Counted from the first letter of the stretch, positions 15,446 to 25,710 are shown. The stretch is 58,616 nucleotides of DNA from Akkermansia muciniphila (GCA_945874895.1 CAMCIC010000018.1:1-58616); one strand, 5' to 3'. Made by a program: numbers and translations. Notes: a model not told the origin generated them from the letters alone.

Positions 15446-16342
15446 GTGTCTGAAATTCAATTTTTCAACAGCCTCCGCGGCCAAATCGAAACCGAACAGG
15501 TGTATGGAGAATCATTCCTGCGCTACGCCTACGAAAATCCGTTAGGGAAAATCGCACTGCATGCCTTCATCAAACGTCCTTTTTTTTCCGCATGGTATGG
15601 GCGGCGCATGAATCAGGAAAGTTCGCGGCAAAAAATCCCACCATTCCTCCAACAATACGGACTCGATCCCTCGGAATTCCGCGATGACGTCGCCAGTTAT
15701 CGCAGTTTTAATGAGTTTTTCTATCGAAAACTCAAACCGGAAGCGCGACCCATCGATGCGGATCCCTCATCGATTGTTTTCCCCGCCGACGGCAGGCATC
15801 TCGCCTTTGCCAACGCCTCAGAGATTTCCTCGGTTTTCGTCAAAGGCCAATCCTTCGATTTGGCCGAGTTGTTAGGATCGGAGGAACTGGCATCACGCTA
15901 CGAAAAAGGTGCCCTGTTGTTGTCCCGTTTGTGTCCCGTCGATTACCATCGTTTTCATTTTCCCGTGGCTGGCGTGCCCCAACAAGCCCACGTGATCAAT
16001 GGTCCACTGTTTTCCGTATCGCCCATCGCATTGCGTCAGAACCTATCGTATTTCTGGCAGAACAAACGCAGCATCACACCTGTAGCCACGGAAAAATGCG
16101 GCACGGTGCTGGTGTTGGAAATCGGTGCCACGTGCGTGGGTTCCATCCACCAGACCTTCCAAGCAGGCCAAGTCATCGAAAAAGGCGCGGAAAAAGGGTA
16201 TTTCGCCTTCGGTGGTTCATCGACGATCTTGTTATTTGAACCTGGAAGCATTGCGATCGATCCCGGGCTTTTGCAACGCAGTCAGCAATGCACAGAAACC
16301 TACGCCCGCATGGGAACGGCATTCGCCACAGCGGTGATCTGA
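15446..16342 (+). CDS. psd: Phosphatidylserine decarboxylase proenzyme
   Basis: A 298-residue enzyme that converts phosphatidylserine to phosphatidylethanolamine at the membrane. It starts at GTG 15446. Conserved elements are SFNEFFYRKLKPEARPI, FPADGRHLAFA (the catalytic Asp region), CPVDYHRFHFPV (His) and the autocleavage site FGGSSTI. There, cleavage before Ser258 would generate the pyruvoyl group. The GGSS form, rather than LGST, is the variant seen in the longer class II enzymes. Length and order are normal. It follows the rhomboid gene by 40 bp and may be cotranscribed with it. Confidence 0.93.
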   Translation: MSEIQFFNSLRGQIETEQVYGESFLRYAYENPLGKIALHAFIKRPFFSAWYGRRMNQESSRQKIPPFLQQYGLDPSEFRDDVASYRSFNEFFYRKLKPEARPIDADPSSIVFPADGRHLAFANASEISSVFVKGQSFDLAELLGSEELASRYEKGALLLSRLCPVDYHRFHFPVAGVPQQAHVINGPLFSVSPIALRQNLSYFWQNKRSITPVATEKCGTVLVLEIGATCVGSIHQTFQAGQVIEKGAEKGYFAFGGSSTILLFEPGSIAIDPGLLQRSQQCTETYARMGTAFATAVI

Positions 16343-16399
16343 CCACGATGCCAATCCATGAAAGACAGGTGTGATCCTCACGTAATTTTCTAGTAACCC

Positions 16400-17872
16400 A
16401 TGAAACACATTTTTTTGCACCTCGCCTTTCTCGTCAGCATGACACCTGCATGGGCGGATCGCTTGCCCAACATTGTCATTTTGTATGCCGACGACATGGG
16501 CTTTGGCGATCTAGGCGCGAACAACGCAAAATCGAAAATCCCAACGCCTCATCTCGATAAACTCGCCGCATCCGGCATGCGCTTCACGGATGGCCACTCG
16601 TCTTCCGGAATTTGCTCACCATCACGGTATGCGATGCTCACGGGACGCGCTCATTGGCGCGATTTTCACGGCATCGTCGATTCCTTCGGTAAACCGTCTT
16701 TCCAGCCCAACCAACTCACGATGGCGGATATGTTGCGCAAAAAAGGCTATGCTACTGCAGCGATCGGAAAGTGGCACCTCGGTTGGAACTGGGGTGCCCT
16801 GCGCAAGCCCGGCACACCCGCCCATTCCCATCACTACATGGATTTCGACTGGAGCAAACGCATTCCCGGCGGTCCGCTGGATCGCGGATTCGACTACTAC
16901 TTCGGTGACGACGTCATCAACTTCCCACCCTACGCTTGGATCGAAAACGACAAGATGGTGAAGGCTCCTGACACGATGCTGGATGAAAAGACTTGGAAAA
17001 AAATCAAGGAGGGCCGCTGGGAATGCCGACCTGGACCGATGGTAACAGGCTGGGATCCTTATGAAAACCTGCCGACTCTCACGCAAAAAAGTGTCGATTA
17101 CGTTCTCTCACGCAAGGACAAGGATCAACCGTTTTTTCTCTACGCCCCTTTCCCCTCGCCTCACGCGCCCATCATTCCCGCGGACGAATACGACGGCAAA
17201 TCTCAGGCCGGCGCCTACGGAGATTACGTGACACAGACGGATGCCGCCTGCGGTCGAATTCTCGAAGCCCTTGAATCGATTGGTCAGACCAAAAACACGA
17301 TGGTTGTATTTTCTGCTGACAATGGACCTGAAAATTACGCGACCGAACGAAAAGAGAAATTCCAGCATGGCTCTTCCGAGCCATTGCGTGGGCTGAAACG
17401 GCACATTTACGAAGGGGGGCATCGGGTGCCTACCATCATCTCATGGCCGGGCATGATCAAACCGGGCGTGTCTGATTCGCTCTTTGCTCAAACCGACCTC
17501 ATGGCGACCTTTGCCGCTATGACCAACTTCGAACTGCCCGACAATGCCGCGCAGGATTCCTACAACTTTCTGCCCTACCTGCGGGGTGAAAGCCAACAAG
17601 GCCCCCGCACTGCCATGGTGCACAACACTCATCCGAATGCTTATGCTGTTAGGGATGGCGACTGGGTGCTGGTTCATGCCATCCCCTCGCAAGCCAAAGG
17701 TGTCAAAAAGGGCAAGGAAAAGACAGGTCATATCGAACTCTATCATCTCAAAGAAGACATCGGACAAACCCATGATCTCGCCGCACAACACCCAGAGCGA
17801 GTGAAGGCTCTGCAAGGTCTGTTGGATCAAATCTACTCGCAAGGATACTCATCGCCTCGTTTGATCAAATAA
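16400..17872 (+). CDS. Secreted type I (formylglycine) sulfatase, arylsulfatase family
   Basis: A 490-residue exported hydrolase. Residues 1-19 ([19 protein letters not shown]) are a signal peptide. The metal-binding start [18 protein letters not shown] is followed by the maturation motif C-S-P-S-R at Cys72; this Cys would be oxidised to formylglycine by an FGE or anaerobic maturase not seen here. Other active-site pieces are [10 protein letters not shown] and [14 protein letters not shown]. The substrate (a sulfated polysaccharide or aryl sulfate) is not predictable. Sulfatases are abundant in many Verrucomicrobiota that degrade algal or mucin glycans. Confidence 0.93.
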   Translation: MKHIFLHLAFLVSMTPAWADRLPNIVILYADDMGFGDLGANNAKSKIPTPHLDKLAASGMRFTDGHSSSGICSPSRYAMLTGRAHWRDFHGIVDSFGKPSFQPNQLTMADMLRKKGYATAAIGKWHLGWNWGALRKPGTPAHSHHYMDFDWSKRIPGGPLDRGFDYYFGDDVINFPPYAWIENDKMVKAPDTMLDEKTWKKIKEGRWECRPGPMVTGWDPYENLPTLTQKSVDYVLSRKDKDQPFFLYAPFPSPHAPIIPADEYDGKSQAGAYGDYVTQTDAACGRILEALESIGQTKNTMVVFSADNGPENYATERKEKFQHGSSEPLRGLKRHIYEGGHRVPTIISWPGMIKPGVSDSLFAQTDLMATFAAMTNFELPDNAAQDSYNFLPYLRGESQQGPRTAMVHNTHPNAYAVRDGDWVLVHAIPSQAKGVKKGKEKTGHIELYHLKEDIGQTHDLAAQHPERVKALQGLLDQIYSQGYSSPRLIK

Positions 17873-17969
17873 CCCAAACATGGTGTGATCACCGTCCTCC
17901 TCGGATATCCTTAGCTTGCTCCACCCGCGAACTTCACAGGGAGACGATGAGTAGGCATAGTGGTTTGGC
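17873..17969. other. Convergent intergenic region, nothing recognised
   Basis: A 97-bp gap between the convergent sulfatase and alpha-2-macroglobulin genes. No strong hairpin with a T tract was seen on either strand. Confidence 0.5.
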
Positions 17970-20900
17970 TCACTTCACCTCGATCATCTGGCTCGCGCTA
18001 TGACTATTGAACTCGGGGGCATACATGCACTGGATCTCGGCGATGCCGCTGGGATAACTGCCGCGCAGTTGCACACGGGCACTGGTCTGAAACACGTAGG
18101 TGCCACGACGCAAATACTCGATAAAGAAGTGATCCGCGGTGTCTTTGGTCATTTCATAATAACCGAGTCCGTCTTGGAATTTGTAGTTCGAAAGCACATT
18201 CACCGGCTCCAAGCCACTGCCGCGCTGGCTCTTGAGATGGATGTATTCCATATCGCGGTCAACGCGGATTTCGATACGCGTCACGACCTCGTCGCCTGGA
18301 GTCAGCGGGCTCGTGACAGGAACAATCTCCTGCCCCGCTTTGGTCATACGTTTGACATAGAGGCTCTTCTTGATCTCTAACGGATTCCCCTCGTGCGGGG
18401 TAATTTTCGATACATCTTCCAGGTATTGCCAATGCAACGATCCCCAAGACACTCCCTTGTCGGTTTTGGTGAGTTTCACATTGCCCATCGATGGTTTAAC
18501 CTCGGTGGCCATGAATTTTTTCTCGTAGTAGCCGGTGCCTGCCTCGACGTTTTCCGGCTTCACTGGTGTGCCACCGAGTTCAGCGGTGACGAGGGCATCG
18601 GAGGCCAAGCGTTTGACATCACCACCTAACAAGAGCGCATACACGGCATCGGCCGTAGACTTGGTGGTCTTCCAACCTTGCGTTTGTTTTTGCTTGAGCA
18701 GCCACACCTGACAATCGTCCACCGCTTTCATGTCAGCGGCCACCTCGCGGAAGGCTTCGATGATCATGGCCTGCGTTTCGATCGGCGCATCCTGCCAGTA
18801 GTAGCCCTCGTTCATGCGCCAGTGCATGCCCAGTTCATCAGTATTGAGGGCGTTTTCACGCAGAGAAGCGAGGATGGTGGCGGGCGCATCCTTCTGGCCG
18901 AGGCGGTGCAAAGCCAACGCCGTGTGGCAACGGGTCATGAGCGACTTCTGATTGCTCCAGTATTGCGAACCCTGCTTGACGAAGTAATCAAAAGCCTCCT
19001 TGTTCTTTTTCGCGACGGGGCGTTCTTGCAGATAGAAACTGCGGGCATACAGATACATGGCGATAAACGAAGAGAAATGATCCTCTTCACGGTTTTTCGC
19101 TTCGATTCTCTCGTGCATCACTCGCACTTCCGCATCCAGCCAATCAAGCGCACGCAGCGACATCTTCGTGTCGACAGGCACGCCGAGATGCTTGAGTCTT
19201 GCCTCACCCGTCACGATATAGAGAGTGATGAAGGAACTGCCCGAACCACCAGGGAACCACGGCCAAGCACCGTTGCCCAGTTGCATTTCAGATAGACGTT
19301 TGCTCGCGCGGGCCAACTCGCCATCGAGCCGGTTGTCATCAAATAACACACCGACATTGCGACGCGCCTCGGTTTCTGAATGGGCATCGCGCAGCCAAGG
19401 TGTCTCCTCCATCATCAGGCTCTTGAGGTCCTGATTCTTGAGCAAAGGACTGTCGAGCGTTTTCGGGGCGTTACGCCAGATCTCAAAAACACGACGGATC
19501 TTCGGATCGCTCTGCGCGATGTGACGAGCCAGATGATTCGCGTAGTAGCGGTTGAAGGTCTGCTCGGCGCACTCATGAGGATACTCCATGAGATAGGGCA
19601 ATGCCATCACCGCATACCAAGCCGGTTGGGAAACAATCTGCAGGCTGACGCTCTGATGTTTCAAGGTGTCCGACTTGCCACTCTCGATGAGTTTTTTCAT
19701 CGAAAAATCCCGACTGCCGGCATCGCGGATGGGCAGTGTGATCGACTCGGTAACGAGCTGGCGTTTTGACAATACGGGGATCATGCCCTCTTCCCCATCG
19801 GAGAGTTTTCCACTGCTGGCCTTGGCAGTGTATGTCAGGAATCCGGCGCCGTCGGGCACTTTGATGCGCCAGGAAATGGTTTTTGATTCACGCGCTGGGA
19901 TGGAGAATTCCTGTCCCGTCTGTGTCAGCCCCAAAGCCGCGTTGCGAGATTCGAGGGTGGCAGCATCAGCGAACTCGAGAGTGGCTTTTCCGGTCTGCGC
20001 GGCATCGGATTGATTCGAAACCTTCGCCGTGAACTCAATCTCATCGCCTTCGCGCAGGAAGCGCGGCGCGTTCGGCTGCATCATCAGATCCTTGGCCGTG
20101 ACCGTTGATCCTTCGAGGTAACCGCTGCGCAATGTCGCATCGTGGGCGAAACCCATAAAACGCCATTTCGTGAGCGCCTCAGGCATGGTGAAGCTCATGG
20201 TCACCACACCTTTTTCGTCGGTGAGCAACTGCGGCTCGAATAAGGCCGTTTCCTGCAAATTCTTGCGCACGGCGGGTGCTGCATGTTCGGCAACACCTTT
20301 GGATTCCTCGTTCGGCTTGTTGAGAATCGAATTGATCGAATCGCGTGTGATCGCAGCCTCTCCTGAACGATTGCCTGCTGCAACGCTATTGCTTTCCGTT
20401 GCCATAAAGGCATCCGCGCTTGCCTCTGCCATCGCTGGTGCCGCCATGGCCATTCCCTTCATCATGCGGGGACTGCCACCACCGCCGAAATCAGCCATCG
20501 CCATCAAACGCTCTTCCTGCTGCATGAGGGACTCGGGAAGTTTCCGATGCAACATTGCTTCCGCACCCCGTTGTTCATACCACCCAGGTGACCAATCGTA
20601 GAGTTGCAGCATGCGATTGTCATGGCTCCAATAACGCGATGAGGAATTGCGATAGAAATAAGAGGAAAGACTCGTTGCCAAGTGGTGGGGGGCGAAGGCA
20701 TCAAGCGATGCATCATACATCAATCCCAGCATTTCGACAGCCTCTTTCTCCGCTCCTTCGATTGCGACTTTCCAGGTTTCTTTGGCTCCCGGTTCGATTT
20801 TGTTGCGCATGCTTTCGAAGCGGAGCGTGAGATCCTTTTGCGACCATGGCACCTCGATGGTGTCATGGGTGAGATACGTGCGATTATCCCGCTGATACAG

Positions 20901-23900
20901 AGTTCGTAGGGTCAGGCCACCGCGATATTCTTCGACGATGGGCAAACGTAGGATTTCTTGGGTGCCGGATCCATCCGACCAGCCCTTGCGCAGAATCGTG
21001 CCGCGATGTTCGATTTCATAATAGAAACGGCCTTCGTCATAGCCGGTGCCCCAGAGTGCGACAAATTCATCACCGGGCTCGACCGACCATGATTTCACTC
21101 CGAAGTGATGGGCCACCTTGACGGGGAAACGTTGGGCTTTTAGATCCAGCACGCGCAGAGGCAACAGAGCTGTGACTTTTTTCCCCGCGCGATCCGTGGT
21201 TTCCAAAACTGCTCGATACTCCCCCGCTGCGAGCTTGCACTCGCTCTCCGTTACGCCTTTTTCGTTGGTGGAAAACTCGATTTTTTGCACCAGCTCATCG
21301 AGCTCCCAGGAATTCGGATCGGAGGGATCTTTTTCATCAGAGGGAACGACCGGAGGCAACACACCACGATGAGAAAATCCGCGAGGGATTGAATCATCGC
21401 CGAGTTTTTTGCGCACTACTTTTTCGGGTTGCTTGAGTCGATGCACGGCAATCGTGCCCTTGCATGCTTGCGGCTCGCCGTCGATACTGCTGGTGCTAAC
21501 AGAAATCTTCACCGGCACGGCGGTATCCAGCCAGGCATCCGCCGACATCTTGGCTGACACATCGACGTATCCCGCGCGCACGGAGCGTGAATCCGAGCGG
21601 GCCTCGCCGGTGGAGTCGGTAACATCCACGGACACCTCATACACAAAAACCGGCTCCTGTTTCGGGTCGACGCTCAGATCCGGTTGCGCCAGGAAGGTCA
21701 CCTCAACTTCGCCCTTGGTGTTCGTCACGGCAGTGCCATGGGCGATTTGTTTCTGGCCGCTGAGCGAGGGATTGAACCACCAGCACCAACGCGACCACTC
21801 GGGCCATTGCGCGCGACGCGTGACCGACCACTTGACCTTGGCGCCATCGATGGGCGCACCAGTGTAGGCGATCGCCTTGGCAGTAACGGTCACATTTTCA
21901 CGCAAGCGTGGCGGAGCCTTGGCCGCGCCGACTTCCACCGTGAACTTCGGTCGCTTGTATTCCTCGATGCGCACTATCGTCGAATTCCTGCCGCAGCGGA
22001 TGCTAGCCACGCCCAGAACCCGATCGGTGGGAGAGGTGAAACTGCCTTGAAACGAACCGAAGCGATTGCTTTTCAGCGTGATTTTGCTGATCTCTTTGTT
22101 GTTCGCGTCGCGGAAGTCCACGGTGAACTCCTTATCCGCGATGGTGTGATAGTCGTTTTTTTCGCGATCGTAAAAAGTCGCGATGCCCTTGAACCGAACC
22201 GATTGTCCGGGACGATAGATTGCACGGTCCGTAAACAAATGCACCACTTCCTGACTTCTTTCACGGCCTGGTTGGTTCAGCCACATCTCGTTGCCGACCA
22301 TGGAATCGCTTCCATGCACAACGCGGAACAGAACCCTGCGGTTGAGGGCGACGCTTTTTTCAAAAATCCCGTCCGCATTGGTTTTTGATTCATCGATTTT
22401 CACGATTCCCTCGTCTTTTTGTTCCCATCGCTCAACCGTTGCATCTTTGATGGGCTTGCCTGAGATCGCGTTCAGCACGATTCCTCGAACCGGATCCGGA
22501 CCGGAGGACTGCACCAGAGAAAGATCGCTGATCCAGACGTGGCTCTGCAACAAGGCATTCTTTTCGGTAGGGAAATTTTGTTTCGCGCTCGCCACCAGAC
22601 GATAGGACCCTTTAGGGAGGTCCCAGACTCCGTCGAGCATTTGTGTGCGTTCAAGATAATCGTCGGTCGCAGGCAGATCGACCGACCATTCGCGCGCGGG
22701 TTTTGCCGCAAGCAGACGTTGGAAGCCCTCCTGGTCGAGATACGCCTCCCGCTGCTGCCAGTCAACCGCGTAGAGGCGGAACCACAATTTCGTGACATTG
22801 CGGTAGCTCACCTTGAAATCGGGTTGGGCAGCATTCCAAACCGGCTCAGTGTTGAGGGACACAGCGGGAGCCAAGATCTGATCAATCAACTGCTCGCAGT
22901 GGCTCTGATAGATTTTGCTCTTGCCTGTCTCGGCCCCCAGTCGGGCCAGCTCCAGGGCCTCCTTCATGCGCTTTTGTTCGGCGAGCAGGCTTCCCAGCTT
23001 ATAGCGGACCAAGGCCTGCTGATCCTGACCAGCAGATTGCTCCACACACTCGCGCAAGCGTTTTTCCATTGCGCCATCCGTTTCCCCACCCTCCGCGGCA
23101 GTTGCAGCCCATTCGAGGCGTTGCAAGTTCACATGAACTCGCGCGATGGGGCGTTCCGCATGAAAACGCAGCAATTCCTGATAGAGCACGATGGCCTTGC
23201 GCTTGCTGGAAGCCTCGTCCGAGCTTTGCGGCTTCCAAGCAAGAAATTCTTCGATGCTGCCGAAGGCGGGTGAATCCACGGCAAAGGAAAAGGCATCCTC
23301 CGCCTCAACGGTGGCGAGTTGATCCGCCGCATAGTATGCGAGCACTTCGTGGGCGACGAGATCGTAGAGCGTAGGTCGCAGCGCGTCTTCGAGATTTCCC
23401 TTGTCGTAGAGTTTGTCGAAGTCCGAAACGGGAATCGCACGCAACACGTCAGCTTGGTCCAATGCTTTCACGAATCCGGCATCCACTTCGCTCAGAATGC
23501 GGCGCAAGTCCCAGGTCTTGATGTCATTGCTCACCGGTCCGGCATCCGGACTGCGGTGGCGGAAACGCCACTCATTTTGTTGGAAATAACTCCACAGCCA
23601 AAGCGACTGGATCACACCGAGCAACGGTTTCATTTCCGCAGGTGCATCAGCGATGGTCTTTTGCATCATCTCAATCGCCGCCGTGGGACTGCGCCCTTCG
23701 GTGATACGCCCTTGCAAGAGAATGCGCTGGGCCGTGGCACGGATCGCTTCCGCCCAAGCCTTTTCTTGGCGCGCGGCGGCATCGATGGCGGTCAAGGTCT
23801 CGATCGCCGACTTCGGCAAATCCTTGTTGATATCCTCATCGACTTGTTTCCACTGCTGATCGCGAGTTGCCGCGCGGGTGATACCGATCCCGACCGACCA

Positions 23901-23930
23901 TGCCAAAAGAATGCTGACGAATCTTTTCAT
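17970..23930 (-). CDS. Large alpha-2-macroglobulin family protein with thioester motif
   Basis: A 1986-residue exported protein. ATG at 23930 gives the signal peptide MKRFVSILLAWSVGIGITRAA, with no lipobox Cys. Residues about 25-370 are helical, TPR-like. MG domains follow, including the MG2 signature TDRAIYRPGQSVRFKG. A Met/Ala/Gly-rich low-complexity stretch (around MMKGMAMAAPAMAEASA) lies just before the conserved alpha-2-macroglobulin block TDEKGVVTMSFTMPEALTKW and fits a protease bait region. The thioester motif ECAEQTF (Cys1454, Gln1457) lies in the alpha/alpha barrel. Bacterial homologues trap or neutralise proteases in the periplasm; those of the YfhM type are usually paired with PBP1C, which is absent here. 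It lacks any visible membrane anchor, so it would be periplasmic or secreted. The gene follows the beta-propeller gene by 59 bp. Confidence 0.9.
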   Translation of the reverse strand: MKRFVSILLAWSVGIGITRAATRDQQWKQVDEDINKDLPKSAIETLTAIDAAARQEKAWAEAIRATAQRILLQGRITEGRSPTAAIEMMQKTIADAPAEMKPLLGVIQSLWLWSYFQQNEWRFRHRSPDAGPVSNDIKTWDLRRILSEVDAGFVKALDQADVLRAIPVSDFDKLYDKGNLEDALRPTLYDLVAHEVLAYYAADQLATVEAEDAFSFAVDSPAFGSIEEFLAWKPQSSDEASSKRKAIVLYQELLRFHAERPIARVHVNLQRLEWAATAAEGGETDGAMEKRLRECVEQSAGQDQQALVRYKLGSLLAEQKRMKEALELARLGAETGKSKIYQSHCEQLIDQILAPAVSLNTEPVWNAAQPDFKVSYRNVTKLWFRLYAVDWQQREAYLDQEGFQRLLAAKPAREWSVDLPATDDYLERTQMLDGVWDLPKGSYRLVASAKQNFPTEKNALLQSHVWISDLSLVQSSGPDPVRGIVLNAISGKPIKDATVERWEQKDEGIVKIDESKTNADGIFEKSVALNRRVLFRVVHGSDSMVGNEMWLNQPGRERSQEVVHLFTDRAIYRPGQSVRFKGIATFYDREKNDYHTIADKEFTVDFRDANNKEISKITLKSNRFGSFQGSFTSPTDRVLGVASIRCGRNSTIVRIEEYKRPKFTVEVGAAKAPPRLRENVTVTAKAIAYTGAPIDGAKVKWSVTRRAQWPEWSRWCWWFNPSLSGQKQIAHGTAVTNTKGEVEVTFLAQPDLSVDPKQEPVFVYEVSVDVTDSTGEARSDSRSVRAGYVDVSAKMSADAWLDTAVPVKISVSTSSIDGEPQACKGTIAVHRLKQPEKVVRKKLGDDSIPRGFSHRGVLPPVVPSDEKDPSDPNSWELDELVQKIEFSTNEKGVTESECKLAAGEYRAVLETTDRAGKKVTALLPLRVLDLKAQRFPVKVAHHFGVKSWSVEPGDEFVALWGTGYDEGRFYYEIEHRGTILRKGWSDGSGTQEILRLPIVEEYRGGLTLRTLYQRDNRTYLTHDTIEVPWSQKDLTLRFESMRNKIEPGAKETWKVAIEGAEKEAVEMLGLMYDASLDAFAPHHLATSLSSYFYRNSSSRYWSHDNRMLQLYDWSPGWYEQRGAEAMLHRKLPESLMQQEERLMAMADFGGGGSPRMMKGMAMAAPAMAEASADAFMATESNSVAAGNRSGEAAITRDSINSILNKPNEESKGVAEHAAPAVRKNLQETALFEPQLLTDEKGVVTMSFTMPEALTKWRFMGFAHDATLRSGYLEGSTVTAKDLMMQPNAPRFLREGDEIEFTAKVSNQSDAAQTGKATLEFADAATLESRNAALGLTQTGQEFSIPARESKTISWRIKVPDGAGFLTYTAKASSGKLSDGEEGMIPVLSKRQLVTESITLPIRDAGSRDFSMKKLIESGKSDTLKHQSVSLQIVSQPAWYAVMALPYLMEYPHECAEQTFNRYYANHLARHIAQSDPKIRRVFEIWRNAPKTLDSPLLKNQDLKSLMMEETPWLRDAHSETEARRNVGVLFDDNRLDGELARASKRLSEMQLGNGAWPWFPGGSGSSFITLYIVTGEARLKHLGVPVDTKMSLRALDWLDAEVRVMHERIEAKNREEDHFSSFIAMYLYARSFYLQERPVAKKNKEAFDYFVKQGSQYWSNQKSLMTRCHTALALHRLGQKDAPATILASLRENALNTDELGMHWRMNEGYYWQDAPIETQAMIIEAFREVAADMKAVDDCQVWLLKQKQTQGWKTTKSTADAVYALLLGGDVKRLASDALVTAELGGTPVKPENVEAGTGYYEKKFMATEVKPSMGNVKLTKTDKGVSWGSLHWQYLEDVSKITPHEGNPLEIKKSLYVKRMTKAGQEIVPVTSPLTPGDEVVTRIEIRVDRDMEYIHLKSQRGSGLEPVNVLSNYKFQDGLGYYEMTKDTADHFFIEYLRRGTYVFQTSARVQLRGSYPSGIAEIQCMYAPEFNSHSASQMIEVK

Positions 23931-23989
23931 ATCTTGTGAAGACACGCAAGATACCAGATTCTTAGAAATTTCGTAGAAAAATCGTAAAA

Positions 23990-24928
23990 TCACTCCTCGA
24001 TGACCAGCCCCACCGGCATCGAGTTACCGAAATGGACAAAATCCTTCATGGTCCAGACGATTTTTTTCTGAGCATCCACCTCGATCATTTGCGGATTTTG
24101 CGGGCCCGCGTGGCAATTGATGAAGCGCGTGTTGCCATTGGGCAGGCGTTTCACGCCGCAGATCCATGCCAGCTCGATCCCGGGCAAATCGCTGGCTTCG
24201 AGCTTCCATACGATTTCCTTCGCGGGGCTCACCTCCAACACGCGATGCCCATTGCCACAGCCGATGAGTGTATTTCCATTAGGCAGACGCTGAATGCCGA
24301 ACACCGCGTTGCCATAGGCTGCCACACCGTGTCCGGGGGCTGGTTTGCGGTCGAACAAGGGCACTTCATACTCCCACACCGCCGCGCCATTCGCATCGTA
24401 TTCACGCACCGTGCCATCGCGCTCATGGGCTGCAAGATATTGGCCGTTCGGAAGTTTTACCACTTGCCGGGTATCGCTATGGGTGCTGGGGTGGTTTACT
24501 TTCATCGGGAATTCCTTGCGAATCTCCCCTTTCGGCGTCACCTCCAAAATCCGGCAAGTGCCCGATTCCGCAATCATCGTGTCACCGTTTTCCAGTCTCT
24601 GAAACGCATGAATTTCCACGCCTTTGCCGCTGGGTGCGTGCTTTTTCGCATCATATTCCCACACCACTTGCTTCTTGTCATCCATGCTCACCTCCACCAA
24701 CCGCGTCCAGTTCACCTGGAACAGCAGGTTGCCATTCGAAAGCACCTGCGCGCCATGGATCGGCCCCACCGTGTGCGACCACTCGACCTCTCCCTTTGCA
24801 TCGACGATGGCGAGGATCTTTTTCGAGTCATCCGCGCACAACACCCGCCGCGGCGGCCCAGTCTGCTCCGCAGAGAGCAAGCTACCCATCAAAAAACTCA
24901 ACCAAATGCTACTTGCCTTGCCCTTCAT
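23990..24928 (-). CDS. Exported beta-propeller repeat protein (PQQ-like/NHL-type)
   Basis: A 312-residue protein with an N-terminal signal peptide (MKGKASSIWLSFLMGSLLSAE). The mature chain has six or so repeats built on LPNGNTL and VLEVSPAKEIVWK-like units (LSNGNLLFQV, LENGDTMIAE, LPNGQYLAAH, LPNGNTLIGC, LPNGNTRFIN). Each repeat has the alternating question/answer strand pattern of PQQ-like or arylsulfotransferase-like propellers. No enzymatic residues are evident, so it may be a binding protein. It lies upstream of, and co-directional with, the alpha-2-macroglobulin gene, which suggests an operon. Alternative readings (sugar lactonase-like or quinoprotein) cannot be excluded. Confidence 0.72.
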   Translation of the reverse strand: MKGKASSIWLSFLMGSLLSAEQTGPPRRVLCADDSKKILAIVDAKGEVEWSHTVGPIHGAQVLSNGNLLFQVNWTRLVEVSMDDKKQVVWEYDAKKHAPSGKGVEIHAFQRLENGDTMIAESGTCRILEVTPKGEIRKEFPMKVNHPSTHSDTRQVVKLPNGQYLAAHERDGTVREYDANGAAVWEYEVPLFDRKPAPGHGVAAYGNAVFGIQRLPNGNTLIGCGNGHRVLEVSPAKEIVWKLEASDLPGIELAWICGVKRLPNGNTRFINCHAGPQNPQMIEVDAQKKIVWTMKDFVHFGNSMPVGLVIEE

Positions 24929-25071
24929 GGGAAGTCTCTACGAAAGAAAGGAAACTTCTTTGTCACTGAGGTGAGGGCCGCGAGGTCGATCGCCCTGCAT
25001 TCGTCCTAGGAAAATAGAGCTTGCCGATCCGGTGTTTGGCGACTATACCCCGCCGCACAACCTTTACCGCC

Positions 25072-25635
25072 ATGGCCAGTACTCCCGTCATCAACCTCCG
25101 CAAAGGACACGCCGTCCGCCACAACAACGAAGTCTGCATCGTGATCAGCCACGAGCTCAAGACGCCTCCCCGCATGGCCTCCTACGTGCAAATGTCGGTG
25201 CGCAGCGTGAACACGCAGAAAGTTTTTAACCTTCGCCTGACCTCGAACGACTCGATGGACAGCGTATTGCTGGAGCGCATCCCGCACGAGTATTCCTACA
25301 AAGATTCTGGTGGCTACCATTTCCTCAACAATGACACCTACGAAGACGTGGTCGTTCACGAAGATCTGATCACACCGGTGAAGTTCTACCTCATCGAGGG
25401 TCATACCTACACTCTGCTCTTCACCGACTCGAACGTTGCCGCAGTCGAGTTGCCGCCATCGATGGTCATGATCGTGGCCGACTCTCCCGAGGGCGTCAAA
25501 GGCGACTCCGCCAACAACGTCTACAAAGCCGCTGTGATGGAAACTGGTCTCACCATGCAGGTTCCCCTCTTCATCAATCCGGGCGAAAAACTCATCGTCA
25601 AGACCGAAGACGGATCCTATCTGGGTCGTGCTTGA
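25072..25635 (+). CDS. efp: Elongation factor P with arginine-tipped loop
   Basis: A 187-residue translation factor that relieves ribosome stalling at proline-rich stretches. The three domains are recognisable: the KOW-like N-domain (VINLRKGHAVRHNNEVCIV), the first OB domain (SMDSVLLERIPHEYSYKD) and the C-terminal OB domain ending LIVKTEDGSYLGRA. The loop that reaches the peptidyl-transferase centre reads LKTPPRMASYVQ, which puts Arg34 at or near the tip where canonical EF-P has a modified Lys. ATG at 25072 gives the normal length. A possible TTG extension upstream (25021) is not needed. A strong terminator follows. Polyproline-rich products of this window (for example 41001-41666) are potential clients. 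Confidence 0.9.
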   Translation: MASTPVINLRKGHAVRHNNEVCIVISHELKTPPRMASYVQMSVRSVNTQKVFNLRLTSNDSMDSVLLERIPHEYSYKDSGGYHFLNNDTYEDVVVHEDLITPVKFYLIEGHTYTLLFTDSNVAAVELPPSMVMIVADSPEGVKGDSANNVYKAAVMETGLTMQVPLFINPGEKLIVKTEDGSYLGRA

Positions 25636-25663
25636 TTCGCTGAGAAATATTCCTCATAAAAAA

Positions 25664-25689
25664 ACGCGGTCGTGAGAGCACGACCGCGT
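25664..25689. terminator. Bidirectional rho-independent terminator (efp / frr)
   Basis: Perfect 11-bp stem ACGCGGTCGTG / CACGACCGCGT with loop AGAG, followed on the plus strand by at least eight T residues and flanked on the other side by an A run. It can therefore terminate efp from the left and frr from the right. Confidence 0.92.
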
Positions 25690-25710
25690 TTTTTTTTGCG
25701 TGAAGATCGA

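Noticed and set aside
22539-23273. Plus-strand ORF of 244 codons
   Set aside because: Lies wholly antisense to the alpha-2-macroglobulin gene; no features.
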